Assembly: GCA_963747835.1 (NCBI GenBank)
Contig: CAVVGO010000005.1
Span: 558,001 to 622,000 of the forward strand
From: JAJPKK01 sp963747835
Lineage (GTDB): Bacteria > Pseudomonadota > Alphaproteobacteria > Rhizobiales > Xanthobacteraceae
Reading direction: 5' to 3'
DNA length: 64,000 bases
Part shown: in pieces, positions 9,200 through 18,245 of the stretch
Layout: each line of letters begins with the position of its first letter
Numbering within the stretch: the first letter of the stretch is position 1
Notes under the pieces: model-generated
What the model was told of the DNA's origin: nothing
The model's database searches: none
What the model saw: the letters and a program-made list of their open reading frames with translations, nothing else
Program-made: the position numbers and the translations under genes

Positions 9200-9781
9200 T
9201 CAGCGCGGGCGCCGCGGGCCGGGCGGTCCCGGCTGGGGCGGCGGTGTGCCGTCGTCGCGCTCCGCCACTGCGCTCTCCTGGGTGCAGCGGTCGGTGAACA
9301 CCACGCTGCCGTCCGGCAGGTACCCTTTTACGAGGCATCCGGGGCCCGCGGGCGGCGGCCCTGAGGCTGCGCTTGCCGGGGCGGATACCGGATAGGGATT
9401 TGCCGGATAGCCGGGTCCGCTGTAGGCGCCGTAAGTGGGTGCCCCGACAGCGCCGTAATACGGCCGGGTCCACCAATGCCGATACTCGAATGGCCGGTCG
9501 TAGCCGTAGTGCCGGTAGCCCCAGCCACCCGATCCGAAGCGATGGCCCCAGCCGCCCCAATGGCCGCCACCCCAACCGCCCCAGTGTCCGCCGCCCCAAC
9601 CGCCCCAGTGTCCGCCACCGAAGTGCCCGCCGCCCCAATGGCCGCCGAAGTGGCCACCGAAGTGCCCGCCGCCAAAATGGCCGCCGCCATGCCCCCAAGC
9701 GCTTGCGCTGGTGGGGGCAAGTGCCGCAGTACCGAGGGCCGCGAACGTTGCAAGCCCGAGAATCGATTTGCGCGTGAACAT
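9200..9781 (-). CDS. Exported Gly/His/Trp-rich repeat protein
   Basis: The 193-residue product has a Sec signal peptide (MFTRKSILGLATFAALGTAA, cleavage after SASA near residue 30). A mature region of short GGGHFGG and GGGHWGG-type repeats runs to about residue 85, followed by a Tyr/Pro-rich stretch. A conserved-looking C-terminal module has two Cys (GCLVKGYLPDGSVVFTDRC). The start at 9781 follows an AGGAG site and places the basic signal-peptide N-region first. The His-rich repeats could bind metal or be structural; this is inference. It is divergent from a Crp/Fnr regulator with a CRP-like site between them. Confidence 0.75.
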   Translation of the reverse strand: MFTRKSILGLATFAALGTAALAPTSASAWGHGGGHFGGGHFGGHFGGHWGGGHFGGGHWGGWGGGHWGGWGGGHWGGWGHRFGSGGWGYRHYGYDRPFEYRHWWTRPYYGAVGAPTYGAYSGPGYPANPYPVSAPASAASGPPPAGPGCLVKGYLPDGSVVFTDRCTQESAVAERDDGTPPPQPGPPGPRRPR

Positions 9782-9894
9782 GTTGAACTCCTGTTGTGTT
9801 CCGTCTGGCTGCATCAGCCTTCACGTGAATTGGTCAGGAAGGCCACGTCCGACGTTCACGGAAATGCCTGCGCCATGCCGACATTCGACGTTTT

Positions 9895-9910
9895 TGTGAC
9901 CGCCGTCACA
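9895..9910. promoter_or_regulatory. CRP/FNR-type operator palindrome
   Basis: TGTGAC, four bases, then GTCACA. This is a perfect 6+6 inverted repeat matching the classical CRP consensus TGTGA-N6-TCACA. It lies about 90 bp before the Crp/Fnr-family gene at 10001 and about 115 bp before the divergent gene starting at 9781. It is well placed for autoregulation or control of both genes. Binding by this particular regulator is inferred. Confidence 0.75.
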
Positions 9911-10000
9911 GACCGGACGGCCCTCCGCCGGAACGCCCGGCCAAACAGCCGGATCCATCCCCCTTGCGTCGCGGTGCCGCCGCGGCGTAAGGCGGACGCC

Positions 10001-10681
10001 ATGGCAGTCCCCGCAACCAGCGAAGAACGCGCCCAGATCCTGCCGGCCGACCTCGTGACCGCGCTGTTCAAGGAGGCCCGCGGTGTCAGGCTCGACGCCG
10101 GCGCAACGCTATTTCTTGCCGGCGATCCCTGCACCGGCTGCTATCAGGTCGTCGACGGCCTCTTGAAGGTGACGCTCGACCTGGCTTCGGGGCGCGAGCG
10201 GATCCTGGCTATACTCGGGGCCGGCGCGCTCGTCGGCGAGTTGTCGGTGATCGACGGGACGCCGCGCTCCGCCTGCGTCAGCGCCATCCGCGACACCACG
10301 TTGCGTTTCGTTAGCCGCGCCGCCTTCGAGGCGTACGGCCGCGTTGATCCGGACATCTATCGCGGCATCGCGGCGGTGCTGGCACGCCGCCTGCGCGACA
10401 TCAACGGCGCGCTGCTGGCGACGAGCTTCCTGTCGGTCAAAGGCCGCACGGCGCGCGCCCTGCTGATCCTTGCGGATGCGTTCGGCAAGGATGTCGGCGC
10501 CGGCCGCATCGTTATCCGGCAAAAGGTGAGCCAGGGCGATATCGCCGCCATGGCCGGCGTCGCGCGCGAAAACCTGAGCCGCATCCTGCAGGACTGGATG
10601 CGCGGCAAGCTGGTGACCAGGCTCGCCGGCTACTACTGCATCGAAGACAAGGCGGCGCTTGAACGCGAGGCCGGCCTGTAG
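10001..10681 (+). CDS. Crp/Fnr family transcriptional regulator
   Basis: A 226-residue protein with a cyclic-nucleotide-binding beta-roll at about residues 20-115 (FLAGDPCTGCYQVVDGLLKV, then GALVGELSVIDGTPRSA) and a Crp-type winged helix at about 145-220. The recognition helix lies in QGDIAAMAGVARENLSRILQ. The beta-roll keeps the GELSVIDG...RSA phosphate-binding cassette seen in cAMP-type members. No FNR-type cysteine cluster is visible. ATG 10001 is chosen because a longer frame upstream runs antisense through the repeat protein. A CRP-like palindrome upstream suggests self-regulation. Confidence 0.88.
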   Translation: MAVPATSEERAQILPADLVTALFKEARGVRLDAGATLFLAGDPCTGCYQVVDGLLKVTLDLASGRERILAILGAGALVGELSVIDGTPRSACVSAIRDTTLRFVSRAAFEAYGRVDPDIYRGIAAVLARRLRDINGALLATSFLSVKGRTARALLILADAFGKDVGAGRIVIRQKVSQGDIAAMAGVARENLSRILQDWMRGKLVTRLAGYYCIEDKAALEREAGL

Positions 10682-10700
10682 CGACACCGGGACGGTGACC

Positions 10701-12305
10701 TCACGCCGTCTTTGCCACGCCCCAGAAGAACGGCAGCGGACCTTTGACGATGCCGCTGACGGACTTGCGCCACGCCTGGTAGGACAGGAAGAAGCCGGTC
10801 GGCGCATAGACCACATTGTCGAGCGCCGCCTTGTTGAGGCGCCGCATCGCGGCTTTCTCGTCCTCGATGCTCTTCGCCTCGAACCACGCGTTCACCTCGG
10901 TCTCGACCGCCGGAATGTCCGGCCAGCCGAACCAGGCCTTGTCGCCATTGGCGCGGATCGCGTGATAGGGCGCCGGATTGATGGTGTCGGCGCCGGCATG
11001 CCAGGTGTGGAACATCGCCCAGCCGCCCTGGCCGGGCGGCGTCTTCACGGCGCGGCGGGCGCCGACGGTGCCCCAGTCGATGGCGTTGAAGTCCACGTTC
11101 ATGCCGAGCCGCTTGAGGAGGTCCGCCGTGACATCGCCCTGCGCCTTGGTGACCGGCTGGTCCTGGGCGACGAGGCAGGTGACCGGCTGGCCCGCATAGC
11201 CGGATTGCGCCAGGAGCTTCTTGGCGGCGTCGAGGTTGCGCGCACCCTTGAGGACGTCGCCGCCTTCCTCGTTGTAAAGCGCGGTGCCGGGCGTGAAGAA
11301 GCCGGGCAGCGGCTTCCACAACGCGGTGTCGTCGCCCACGATGGCGCGCATGTAGTCTTCCTGGCTCATCGCCATCAGGACGGCGCGCCGCGCCCGCACG
11401 TCGTTGAACGGCGGATAAAGGTGGTTCATGCGGAAGCTGCCGACATTGCCGAGCGGATCGGCGATGTCGACCGCGATGTTGCGGTTGCGGCGCAACAGCG
11501 GCACCAGGTCGGAGATCGGATTCTCCCACCAGTCGACCTCGCCGTTCTGGAGCGCCGCCGAGGCGGTGGCGGGATCCGGCATCACGATCCACTCGACGCG
11601 ATCCACCATGATGCGCTTGCCGCCCGCGAGCCACGAGCCCGGCTCCTGGCGCGGCACGTAGTCGGCGAATTTCTCGAACACCGCCTTGGCGCCCGGCACC
11701 CATTCGTTGCGCACGAACCGCATCGGGCCGCTGCCGATATATTCGCCGATCTGCTTGAAGGGATCGGACTTGGCGATCCGTTCCGGCATCACGAACGCGA
11801 CCGGGGCGTTGTTTTTGCCCAGCGCCAGCAGCATTTTCGGATAGGGCTTCTTGAGCACCCATCTGATGGTGCGGTCGTCGGGTGCCGCGAGTTCCTGCTC
11901 GATCGCCTTGAGCATGAGGCCCATCTGGTCGCGTGCCGCCCAGCGGGTGAGGCTCGCCACCACGTCGCGGGCGAGCACCGGCGCGCCATCGTGAAACTTG
12001 AGGCCCGGCCGCAGCCGGAACGTCCAGGTGAGGCCGTCGGAACTCACCTCCTCGGTTTCCACCATCTGGCGCTGCGGCTGCAAATTCTCGTCGACGCCGT
12101 AGAGCGTGTCCCACACCAGGGCGGAGGCGTTGCGCACCACGTATTGGGTGCCCCAGATCGGATCGAAATTCGCGAGGTCCGCCTGCGGCACGAACCGCAA
12201 CGCCTTCGCGGCGGCACGTTGGGATACCGCCGGGCTCGCCAGTCCGCCGGCCGCCGTCATGGCCGCGACCCCGGCCGCCGATTTCAGGAATGCGCGTCGA
12301 TCCAT
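10701..12305 (-). CDS. ABC transporter substrate-binding protein, family 5 (peptide/opine/nickel type)
   Basis: A 534-residue periplasmic binding protein. The N-terminus MDRRAFLKSAAGVAAMTAAG has a Tat-like twin-arginine motif and a signal region ending near SPAVSQ. The family-5 core is seen in DGLTWTFRLRPGLKFHDGAP and in the later DVTADLLKRLGMNVDF segment. Family members bind peptides, nickel or small charged molecules for uptake. ATG 12305 is chosen because upstream in-frame sequence is not signal-like. No permease or ATPase gene is adjacent, so it is an orphan receptor. The gene converges on the Crp/Fnr gene. Confidence 0.88.
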   Translation of the reverse strand: MDRRAFLKSAAGVAAMTAAGGLASPAVSQRAAAKALRFVPQADLANFDPIWGTQYVVRNASALVWDTLYGVDENLQPQRQMVETEEVSSDGLTWTFRLRPGLKFHDGAPVLARDVVASLTRWAARDQMGLMLKAIEQELAAPDDRTIRWVLKKPYPKMLLALGKNNAPVAFVMPERIAKSDPFKQIGEYIGSGPMRFVRNEWVPGAKAVFEKFADYVPRQEPGSWLAGGKRIMVDRVEWIVMPDPATASAALQNGEVDWWENPISDLVPLLRRNRNIAVDIADPLGNVGSFRMNHLYPPFNDVRARRAVLMAMSQEDYMRAIVGDDTALWKPLPGFFTPGTALYNEEGGDVLKGARNLDAAKKLLAQSGYAGQPVTCLVAQDQPVTKAQGDVTADLLKRLGMNVDFNAIDWGTVGARRAVKTPPGQGGWAMFHTWHAGADTINPAPYHAIRANGDKAWFGWPDIPAVETEVNAWFEAKSIEDEKAAMRRLNKAALDNVVYAPTGFFLSYQAWRKSVSGIVKGPLPFFWGVAKTA

Positions 12306-12981
12306 GATGCTCACCTTTCGGAGTTGGGGCACAAGTCCGTGCAAGTTTCGTGCAGGAGTTTGGCGCGGCCAGGACCCCCAGAATTCCCTGAGAGAAGGAA
12401 AAATAACAGTGAATTTCGTACTGCCGAACTGACCCGATTTCCCACGGTGGCTTTGTTCTGCCGTTTTGCCAAAACGTCGGTCGCGATGTTTCCGCCGTGG
12501 GTTTGTTTCGCCAAACGATACTCCGCCTGGTCTGATTGCGCCGGCCCGCGAATGCCGATCACCGGCTGCCTGCCGGCGCCGGCGAGATTTCATTGGATTC
12601 GAAGAATAATAATAGGCCTATTCCTGCCTCTCATCAAGTGCCTTCGTGACGGGCGCCGCCCCAGGACCGAGATGAGATGGTTAGCGGACATATAGCAGAT
12701 ACGGGACAATCAACGCGAATGACCCGAAGGCCACCTCGGACGGCGTGTTTCGGAGAAATACCTGCCCGGCATCCTGGCTGTTCCTCATGGACCGTGAGCA
12801 GCGCCGATGCGCCAATTCTACAGGCTGCCAGCCCGCGCGGTGTGCCGCAATGATCGCTGACCGGCGCCCATTTTCGGCGCGCGCATCCTGGTCGCCGTGA
12901 TTGAGCCTAGGTTGCCACCCATTGTTCCAGCGGAGCTGGATCGCCTCCACAGCGTCGGCAGTTGGAGACACGGAGGAGACC
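12306..12981. other. Non-coding interval between divergent genes
   Basis: About 675 bp separate the binding-protein gene (leftward) from the DUF1254 gene (rightward). Several short frames exist but none has a plausible start site, codon pattern or recognisable product. A GGAGGA ribosome-binding site at about 12972 belongs to the gene starting at 12982. I see no strong hairpin or repeat. Confidence 0.5.
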
Positions 12982-14400
12982 ATGAAAAAAGCAGTTCTTG
13001 CGGTGCTCGCTTTGTTTTGGGCGGTTTCATCATCGGCGAACGCGCAGAATCTTTCCGCCGAAGACCTTGCCCGCCGCGCCATCGAGCGGCGCGCCGTCGA
13101 AGCGGTCATCTGGGGCATGGCGGCGGTAAACTATGATCTGATGCTCCAGGAAATGCTCAGCAAGACAAGCGCCAAGGTAGGGCAGGTCGTCTACTGGGGC
13201 CGTCCGCTCGACTGGCACAACCAAACTCTCACGCCCAACCCCGATGCGCTTTATTTTATGGCGTTCTTCAATACGAAGGATGGTCCGGTCGTCCTCGATC
13301 TACCGGCTGCGGAGGCAGGTGGATCGTTCAACGGCAACGTTGTCACCACATGGCAGATGCCGCTGGAGGATGCGGGTCTGCTCGGCGTGGACAAGGGCGC
13401 TGGCGTGAAGTTTCTGATCCTGCCGCCCGGCTACACGGGTCCGAAGCCGGATGGCTATGTCGCGCTGCAATCCGACACCCTCGGCGGCTACATGCTGTTC
13501 CGCGCGAACCTCGACAGTCACAGCGATGCCGATGTGGCGAAGTCCATTGCCTACGGCAAGACGATGAAGGTCTATCCGCTCGCGCAGGCGGCCAATCCTC
13601 CCGCGACCGTCTTTGTAGATGCGAAGGATGTCACGTTCAACTCTACGATCCGCTATGATGCAAGCTTCTTCCAGCACCTCGACCGAATCGTGCAGGGCGA
13701 ACCTTGGCTGGATCGCGACCGGTTGATGATCGACCAGCTCAAGTCGCTGGGCGTCGAGAAGGGCAAGCCGTTCAGTCCGAGCCAACAAACTAAGGAATTG
13801 CTTGACGGAGCGGTGCGCGAAGCCGAGGCGTGGCTGGAACAAAAATACGATGCCGGTTTGCCGCCTTTCTTCTCGGCGACCAGCCGCTGGACGTTCCCCG
13901 CGCCTCCGGACGTCGTTAAGGCCGCAGGGGAATCGTTCACCGATCCGAATACCTATCCGACCGATAGCCGCGGCCTCGCGTACAGCTATGCTTTTGTCGG
14001 CATCAAACGGTTGGGCGCAGGGCAGTTCTATCTGATCTCCATTCGCGACAAGAACGGCAAATCGTTTGACGGCAGCAAAACCTATCGCCTGACCGTGCCG
14101 CCGAATGTGCCGATCGAGCAGTACTGGTCGGTGACGGCCTACGATCGGCAGACGCACGCCTTGATCAAGAACATGCCGCGTGCGAGCCGCTCCTCGCAGA
14201 TCCCTGAGATGGCGAAGAACGCCGACGGCTCTGTCGATGTCTACTTCGCACCGAGCGCGCCGACGGGCAAGGACGGCAACTGGGTTCCCACCGACCCGGC
14301 CCGAAAGTTCGAGCTTATGTTCCGTCTCTATGCGCCGAAAAAGGAATTCTTCGAAAAGGTCTGGGTATTGCCGGACGTCGAAAAATTCGCTGTCCGGTGA
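12982..14400 (+). CDS. Exported DUF1254/DUF1214 domain protein
   Basis: A 472-residue protein with a Sec signal peptide (MKKAVLAVLALFWAVSSSAN, cleavage near NAQ). The DUF1254 domain spans about residues 50-180 (LTPNPDALYFMAFFNTKDGP) and the DUF1214 domain about 330-460 (TYRLTVPPNVPIEQYWSVTA). Its biochemical role is not established; members are usually periplasmic. ATG 12982 follows a clear GGAGGA. A small frame overlaps its stop by 4 bp and a second DUF1254 gene follows 220 bp on, so the three probably form one transcript. Confidence 0.85.
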   Translation: MKKAVLAVLALFWAVSSSANAQNLSAEDLARRAIERRAVEAVIWGMAAVNYDLMLQEMLSKTSAKVGQVVYWGRPLDWHNQTLTPNPDALYFMAFFNTKDGPVVLDLPAAEAGGSFNGNVVTTWQMPLEDAGLLGVDKGAGVKFLILPPGYTGPKPDGYVALQSDTLGGYMLFRANLDSHSDADVAKSIAYGKTMKVYPLAQAANPPATVFVDAKDVTFNSTIRYDASFFQHLDRIVQGEPWLDRDRLMIDQLKSLGVEKGKPFSPSQQTKELLDGAVREAEAWLEQKYDAGLPPFFSATSRWTFPAPPDVVKAAGESFTDPNTYPTDSRGLAYSYAFVGIKRLGAGQFYLISIRDKNGKSFDGSKTYRLTVPPNVPIEQYWSVTAYDRQTHALIKNMPRASRSSQIPEMAKNADGSVDVYFAPSAPTGKDGNWVPTDPARKFELMFRLYAPKKEFFEKVWVLPDVEKFAVR

Positions 14401-14606
14401 ACCTCGCGAAAGGATTGTGCGATGGTGGCAGGAGCGCGTTTCGTCTTCGACGCCATGTGGCCGAGCTTCTACTGCTCACCCACGTGACCGCGAAGAACGC
14501 GTGGCTTCTGGGGCAGGCGCTCTTCATCGCGGTTTACTTCGCCGGCGCGCTGCTCTCGTTCAACGGAGTGCGGCAGTTGCTCGACGCCATTCCCGCCAAG
14601 GTCTAA
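14397..14606 (+). CDS. Possible small membrane protein
   Basis: The GTG start overlaps the TGA of the preceding DUF1254 gene in a GTGA junction, a common mark of translational coupling. The 69-residue product has one likely membrane helix (LLGQALFIAVYFAGALLSF, about residues 37-55). It sits between two DUF1254 genes on the same strand. I do not recognise the family, the first 30 residues look unconserved, and a spurious frame remains possible. Confidence 0.4.
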   Translation: MNLAKGLCDGGRSAFRLRRHVAELLLLTHVTAKNAWLLGQALFIAVYFAGALLSFNGVRQLLDAIPAKV

Positions 14607-14621
14607 CCGGGAGTCAAAGCC

Positions 14622-16074
14622 ATGAAAAACAAACCGGCATCGATCACGCTCGCGCTGGGATTGAGCATCTCCTGCGCGTCATTCGCGGCGGCAGCCAATT
14701 CCACGTATGAGTTTGAACGCGGTTTCCCCACCTCCGACACGGCGCGGCGGGCTTACGATGACATCGACTTGAACCGCGCCATCGCGGCCTACCGCTTCTT
14801 CTATGCCACCGTATCCGGCTCGGCGATCTTCAAAGGCAACGCCAAGGTCGGAAATCGTTCCGAACAAGGTATTCGGCACGCTGGACACCCAGCCAAAGCA
14901 CGTCGGGTTCACGCTCAACTCCGACACCCCATATGCGCCTCTTCTCCTTGATCTCTCCGCGGGACCCATGGTGGTCGAACTTCCGCCCGGGCCCCTCATC
15001 TGCATCGCCATGGACATCAATCAGCTTTGGGTCGCCGACCTCGGGCTCCCGGGGCCGGGCGCCGGCAAGGGCGACAAGATCGTCTTTCTTCCGCCGGGCT
15101 ATACGGATACCACTCCGGCCGGGTACCGCGTCGCAAACTCACCCTCCAACAAAATGCTTGTCGGCATCCGCGCTCTTCCCGTGAACGGCGACGTTCCCGC
15201 CGCCATCGCCCGCATCAAGACGGCAAAGGTCTATCCGCTCAAGCCGGTTGCCGGATGGACCGAGCCGACCTGGCTCGACCTCACGCCGCTGCCGCAGGAC
15301 ACCACGCCGCTCGCATGGGAGAACAACATCCAGTATTGGCGCGAGCTTTCCGAGGTCATTAACGGCGAACCTCCAAATCCGCGCTTCCACGACATGTATG
15401 GCGAGCTTGCCGCACTCGGTATCGAGAAGGGCAAGCCCTTTGCGCCGGACGCCCGCATGACCGGCATCCTCGAAAAGGCAGCAAAGAGCGCGAATGCGCA
15501 GATGCGCGTCGAGTCCTTCGACGACCGTCGCCCCGACCGCGTCGTCTGGCCCGACCGCAAGTGGGAGTGGGCCGCCCTGCGGTTTGAAGACGGCGACTTC
15601 AATACGGCGAACTACGCCGATCTCTATGCCCGCGACAAATGGTTCTATCAGGCCATCGGAGCCTCGCCTGCGATGTTCAAGCGCGATCCGACCGCCGGCT
15701 CGCTCTACTGGCTCGGCCTGCGTGATGCTTCCGGAGCCACGCTTGACGGCGGCAAGACATACAAGCTGACCGTGCCTCAGCCGGTGCCCGATAAGCTCTT
15801 CTGGTCGGTCACCGTTTACGACACCGACACCCGAAGCCAGGTCATCACCGACCAGGGCAAAGCCGCCCTTCGTTCGCTCTTCGAACTCAAGGGCAAGACC
15901 GGCGCGTCGCCCATCGATCTCTACTTCGGGCCTACCGCACCTGCCGGACGTGAGGGCGAGTGGATCAAGACAATTCCTGGCAAAGGCTGGTTCGTTTACT
16001 TCCGGATTTACGGCCCGGAACAGGCCGCATTTGATGGGTCGTGGAAGCCCGCCGATTTCACGGAAGTGAAATGA
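14622..16074 (+). CDS. Exported DUF1254/DUF1214 domain protein, frameshifted
   Basis: The gene starts at ATG 14622 after a GGGAG site with a signal peptide (MKNKPASITLALGLSISCAS). It reads to KGNAKVG and then shifts frame at the AAA run at 14852-14854. Removing one A restores GIVPNKVFGTLDTQPKHVGF and the rest of the DUF1254 domain. The DUF1214 domain ends at 16074 (KLTVPQPVPDKLFWSVTVYD). Joined, it gives about 483 residues, the usual length. It is a paralogue of the gene at 12982. The single clean shift suggests a sequencing error, but a recent mutation is possible. Confidence 0.8.
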
Positions 16075-16348
16075 ACGACCGGGTTGCATCAAAGAACGAC
16101 CAAAAACGTTCCCGGTAGTCGCGTGCCGCCGCTGGAAGTGCCGTCTCAGCGTCATGAGCAAGCGGTCAATATCGTGGGCAAAAGGTGCTCTTCGCGCCGT
16201 GCCCACGCTGGCAAGCCGATCAGGGTGGGCACGCTTCGTTTTGCCTGGGACACTACTCACGACCCGCCAAGCTTGCCGACGGACCAATAAGTATTAAAAA
16301 GGAGCAGATACGCGCCGCGGCAAGAATGGCGCAAACCGGGAGAGACGC

Positions 16349-17344
16349 ATGAGCCCATCGGCCTTCGCCCGCATTGCCGGCGTCGCGGCGTCCGCGCTGG
16401 TTGCGGCGTGGAGCGGACCTTCGGCCGCCGAGGAGATCGTGGTCAGCAATTTCGGCGTCTCGGCGAACGGCATGCCGTATGGCGTCGCGCGCGCCAAGAA
16501 TTTCTTCAAGGAGGAAGGCGCAAACGTCACCGGCATCCTGACGTCGGGGGGCGGCGGCACGTCGCTGCGCAACATGCTGGCGGGCGGCGTGCCCTATGGC
16601 GAGGTCAATCCGGGCTCGGTTATCGCCGCGGTCCAGCAGGGTGCCGATATCAGGCTCGTTTCCGACAACGTGCTGACGGTCGCGGAATTCGTCTGGGCGG
16701 TGCGACCGGATTCGCCGGTCAAGTCCCTCAAGGACTTCAAGGGACGCAAGATCGGCTACACCAATCCGCGCTCGACCAGCCAGGGTCTCGCCATGCTGCT
16801 GCTTGAGAAGGCGGGCCTCAAGGTCGGCGATGCCGAGCTGGTTCGCACCGGCGGCTTCGGCGAGGGGGTCGCGGCGCTCGATACCGGGCTCGTCGACATC
16901 GCGCCGCTGCCCGAACCCCTGCTGTCGCAGTTCGGGTCGAAGTACCGCATCGTCGCCAAGGCGAGCGAACTGTTGCCGCCGCTCGACAATGTGGTCGGGG
17001 TCGCGACCCCCAACATGATGGCCCAGCGCGGCGACTTCATCCGTGCCGTGATCCGGGCGCGCCGCCGCGCCGTCGCCTTCATGATCGCCAATCCGGACGA
17101 AGCCGGCGACATCGTCGCCAAGGACTACAATCTCGCGCCGGCGGTGGCGCGCGCAGCGGTGCGCAATCTCACCACCAGCGTCACTGACAAAATTCCATAT
17201 TGGGGCAGTGGGCAGATTCACCTCGACGGCCTCAAGCGCATGATCGAGGTGCAGCGCATGGTCGGCGCCGTCACCGGCGAAATCGATTACGGCAAGATCA
17301 TCGACACCCAGTTCCTTCCCGATGACATCAAAGCCGTCAATTGA
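16349..17344 (+). CDS. ABC transporter substrate-binding protein (nitrate/taurine type)
   Basis: A 331-residue periplasmic receptor. The signal peptide covers about residues 1-27 (cleavage near SAAEE). The mature protein begins EIVVSNFGVSANGMPYGVAR and keeps the NMT1/SsuA-like layout: a Gly-rich GGGGTSLRNML loop, then FKGRKIGYTNPRSTSQGLAM at the domain hinge. It starts after a GGGAG site and overlaps the ATPase gene by 23 bp, so it leads a four-gene importer operon running to 19741. The substrate is unknown; the family takes up nitrate, sulfonates, pyrimidine precursors and aromatic acids. Confidence 0.87.
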   Translation: MSPSAFARIAGVAASALVAAWSGPSAAEEIVVSNFGVSANGMPYGVARAKNFFKEEGANVTGILTSGGGGTSLRNMLAGGVPYGEVNPGSVIAAVQQGADIRLVSDNVLTVAEFVWAVRPDSPVKSLKDFKGRKIGYTNPRSTSQGLAMLLLEKAGLKVGDAELVRTGGFGEGVAALDTGLVDIAPLPEPLLSQFGSKYRIVAKASELLPPLDNVVGVATPNMMAQRGDFIRAVIRARRRAVAFMIANPDEAGDIVAKDYNLAPAVARAAVRNLTTSVTDKIPYWGSGQIHLDGLKRMIEVQRMVGAVTGEIDYGKIIDTQFLPDDIKAVN

Positions 17345-18203
17345 CGTGCAGCAGCGGGAGGCGGCGAAGGCGGGGACCGTCCACGCGCGCTTGCGCAACG
17401 TCACCAAGGTGTTCAAGGCCGCCGGGCAGGGCGGCAAAACGTCCAAGGCTCAGGGGAAGGGCGAGGTGCAGGCGCTAGGCCCGCTCGACCTCGATCTGCG
17501 CAGCGGCGAGTTCTTTGCTATCGTCGGCCCCTCGGGCTGCGGCAAGTCGACCTTGCTCGAACTGATGGCGGGGCTCGCGACGGCGAGCGGCGGCGCGATC
17601 GACTTCGAGGACAAGCCGGTTAACGGCACGGTTCCGGACGGCATCGGGGTCGTGTTCCAGGAGGACGCGTCGATCCCCTGGCTGACGGTTACCGACAATA
17701 TCGCGTTCGGCCTGCGGCGCGCCAAGATCACCGATCACGAGCGCAACGCCCGCGTCGCCGACGCGCTGCGGATCATGGGGCTGTACGATTTCGCCGACAG
17801 CTATCCGGCGCAATTGTCGGGCGGCATGCGCCAGCGCGTCTGCATCGCCCGCACATTGGTGACGCGGCCGCGGCTCATCCTGCTCGACGAGCCGTTCGGC
17901 GCGCTCGACCAGCAGACCAGGCTCCTGATGGGCGAGGAACTCCTGAAGCTGTGGCGCGCGACCGGCGCGACCGTGTTCCTCATCACCCACGCGCTCGACG
18001 AGGCCGCGATGCTGGCCGACCGCATCGGCGTCATGTCGGCGCGGCCGGGCCGGCTCATCACGATCATCGAAACGCAGTGGTCGCGGGAGCGCGACAGCCG
18101 GGTGGTCGAGGATCCAGCCTTCGGGGCGATCACGGCGCAGCTGTGGCATCACCTGCGGCTCGAATCGCTCAAGTCCATCGGCCGCCCGGGTGGCGACGCA
18201 TGA
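17322..18203 (+). CDS. ABC transporter ATP-binding protein (SsuB/TauB type)
   Basis: A 293-residue ATPase with Walker A GPSGCGKSTLLELMAG, signature LSGGMRQRVCIARTL, Walker B RLILLDEPFGALD and the switch His in FLITHALDEA. About 45 extra Lys/Gly-rich residues precede the usual start of the domain. It powers the importer with the flanking binding protein and two permeases. The stop lies within the first copy of a 17-bp triplicated sequence that carries the next gene's start. Confidence 0.92.
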   Translation: MTSKPSIDVQQREAAKAGTVHARLRNVTKVFKAAGQGGKTSKAQGKGEVQALGPLDLDLRSGEFFAIVGPSGCGKSTLLELMAGLATASGGAIDFEDKPVNGTVPDGIGVVFQEDASIPWLTVTDNIAFGLRRAKITDHERNARVADALRIMGLYDFADSYPAQLSGGMRQRVCIARTLVTRPRLILLDEPFGALDQQTRLLMGEELLKLWRATGATVFLITHALDEAAMLADRIGVMSARPGRLITIIETQWSRERDSRVVEDPAFGAITAQLWHHLRLESLKSIGRPGGDA

Positions 18204-18245
18204 ACGGCGGGGACGCATGAACCGCGGTGACGCATGAACCGCGCG
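18195..18245 (+). repeat. 17-bp tandem triplication spanning a stop/start junction
   Basis: Three adjacent 17-bp units (18195-18211, 18212-18228, 18229-18245) share GACGCATGAACNGCG. Each contains an ATGA overlap. ATGs lie at 18200, 18217 and 18234, in three different frames. The ATPase stop overlaps the first ATG. The first two ATGs open six-codon frames whose TGA stops overlap the next ATG. The third ATG is the start of the permease gene. Confidence 0.9.

Noticed and set aside
10659..12695. A 678-codon plus-strand frame over the binding-protein gene
   Set aside because: It is antisense to a well-conserved family-5 binding protein with a signal peptide; its product is Arg/His-rich with no domain, typical of a shadow in GC-rich DNA.
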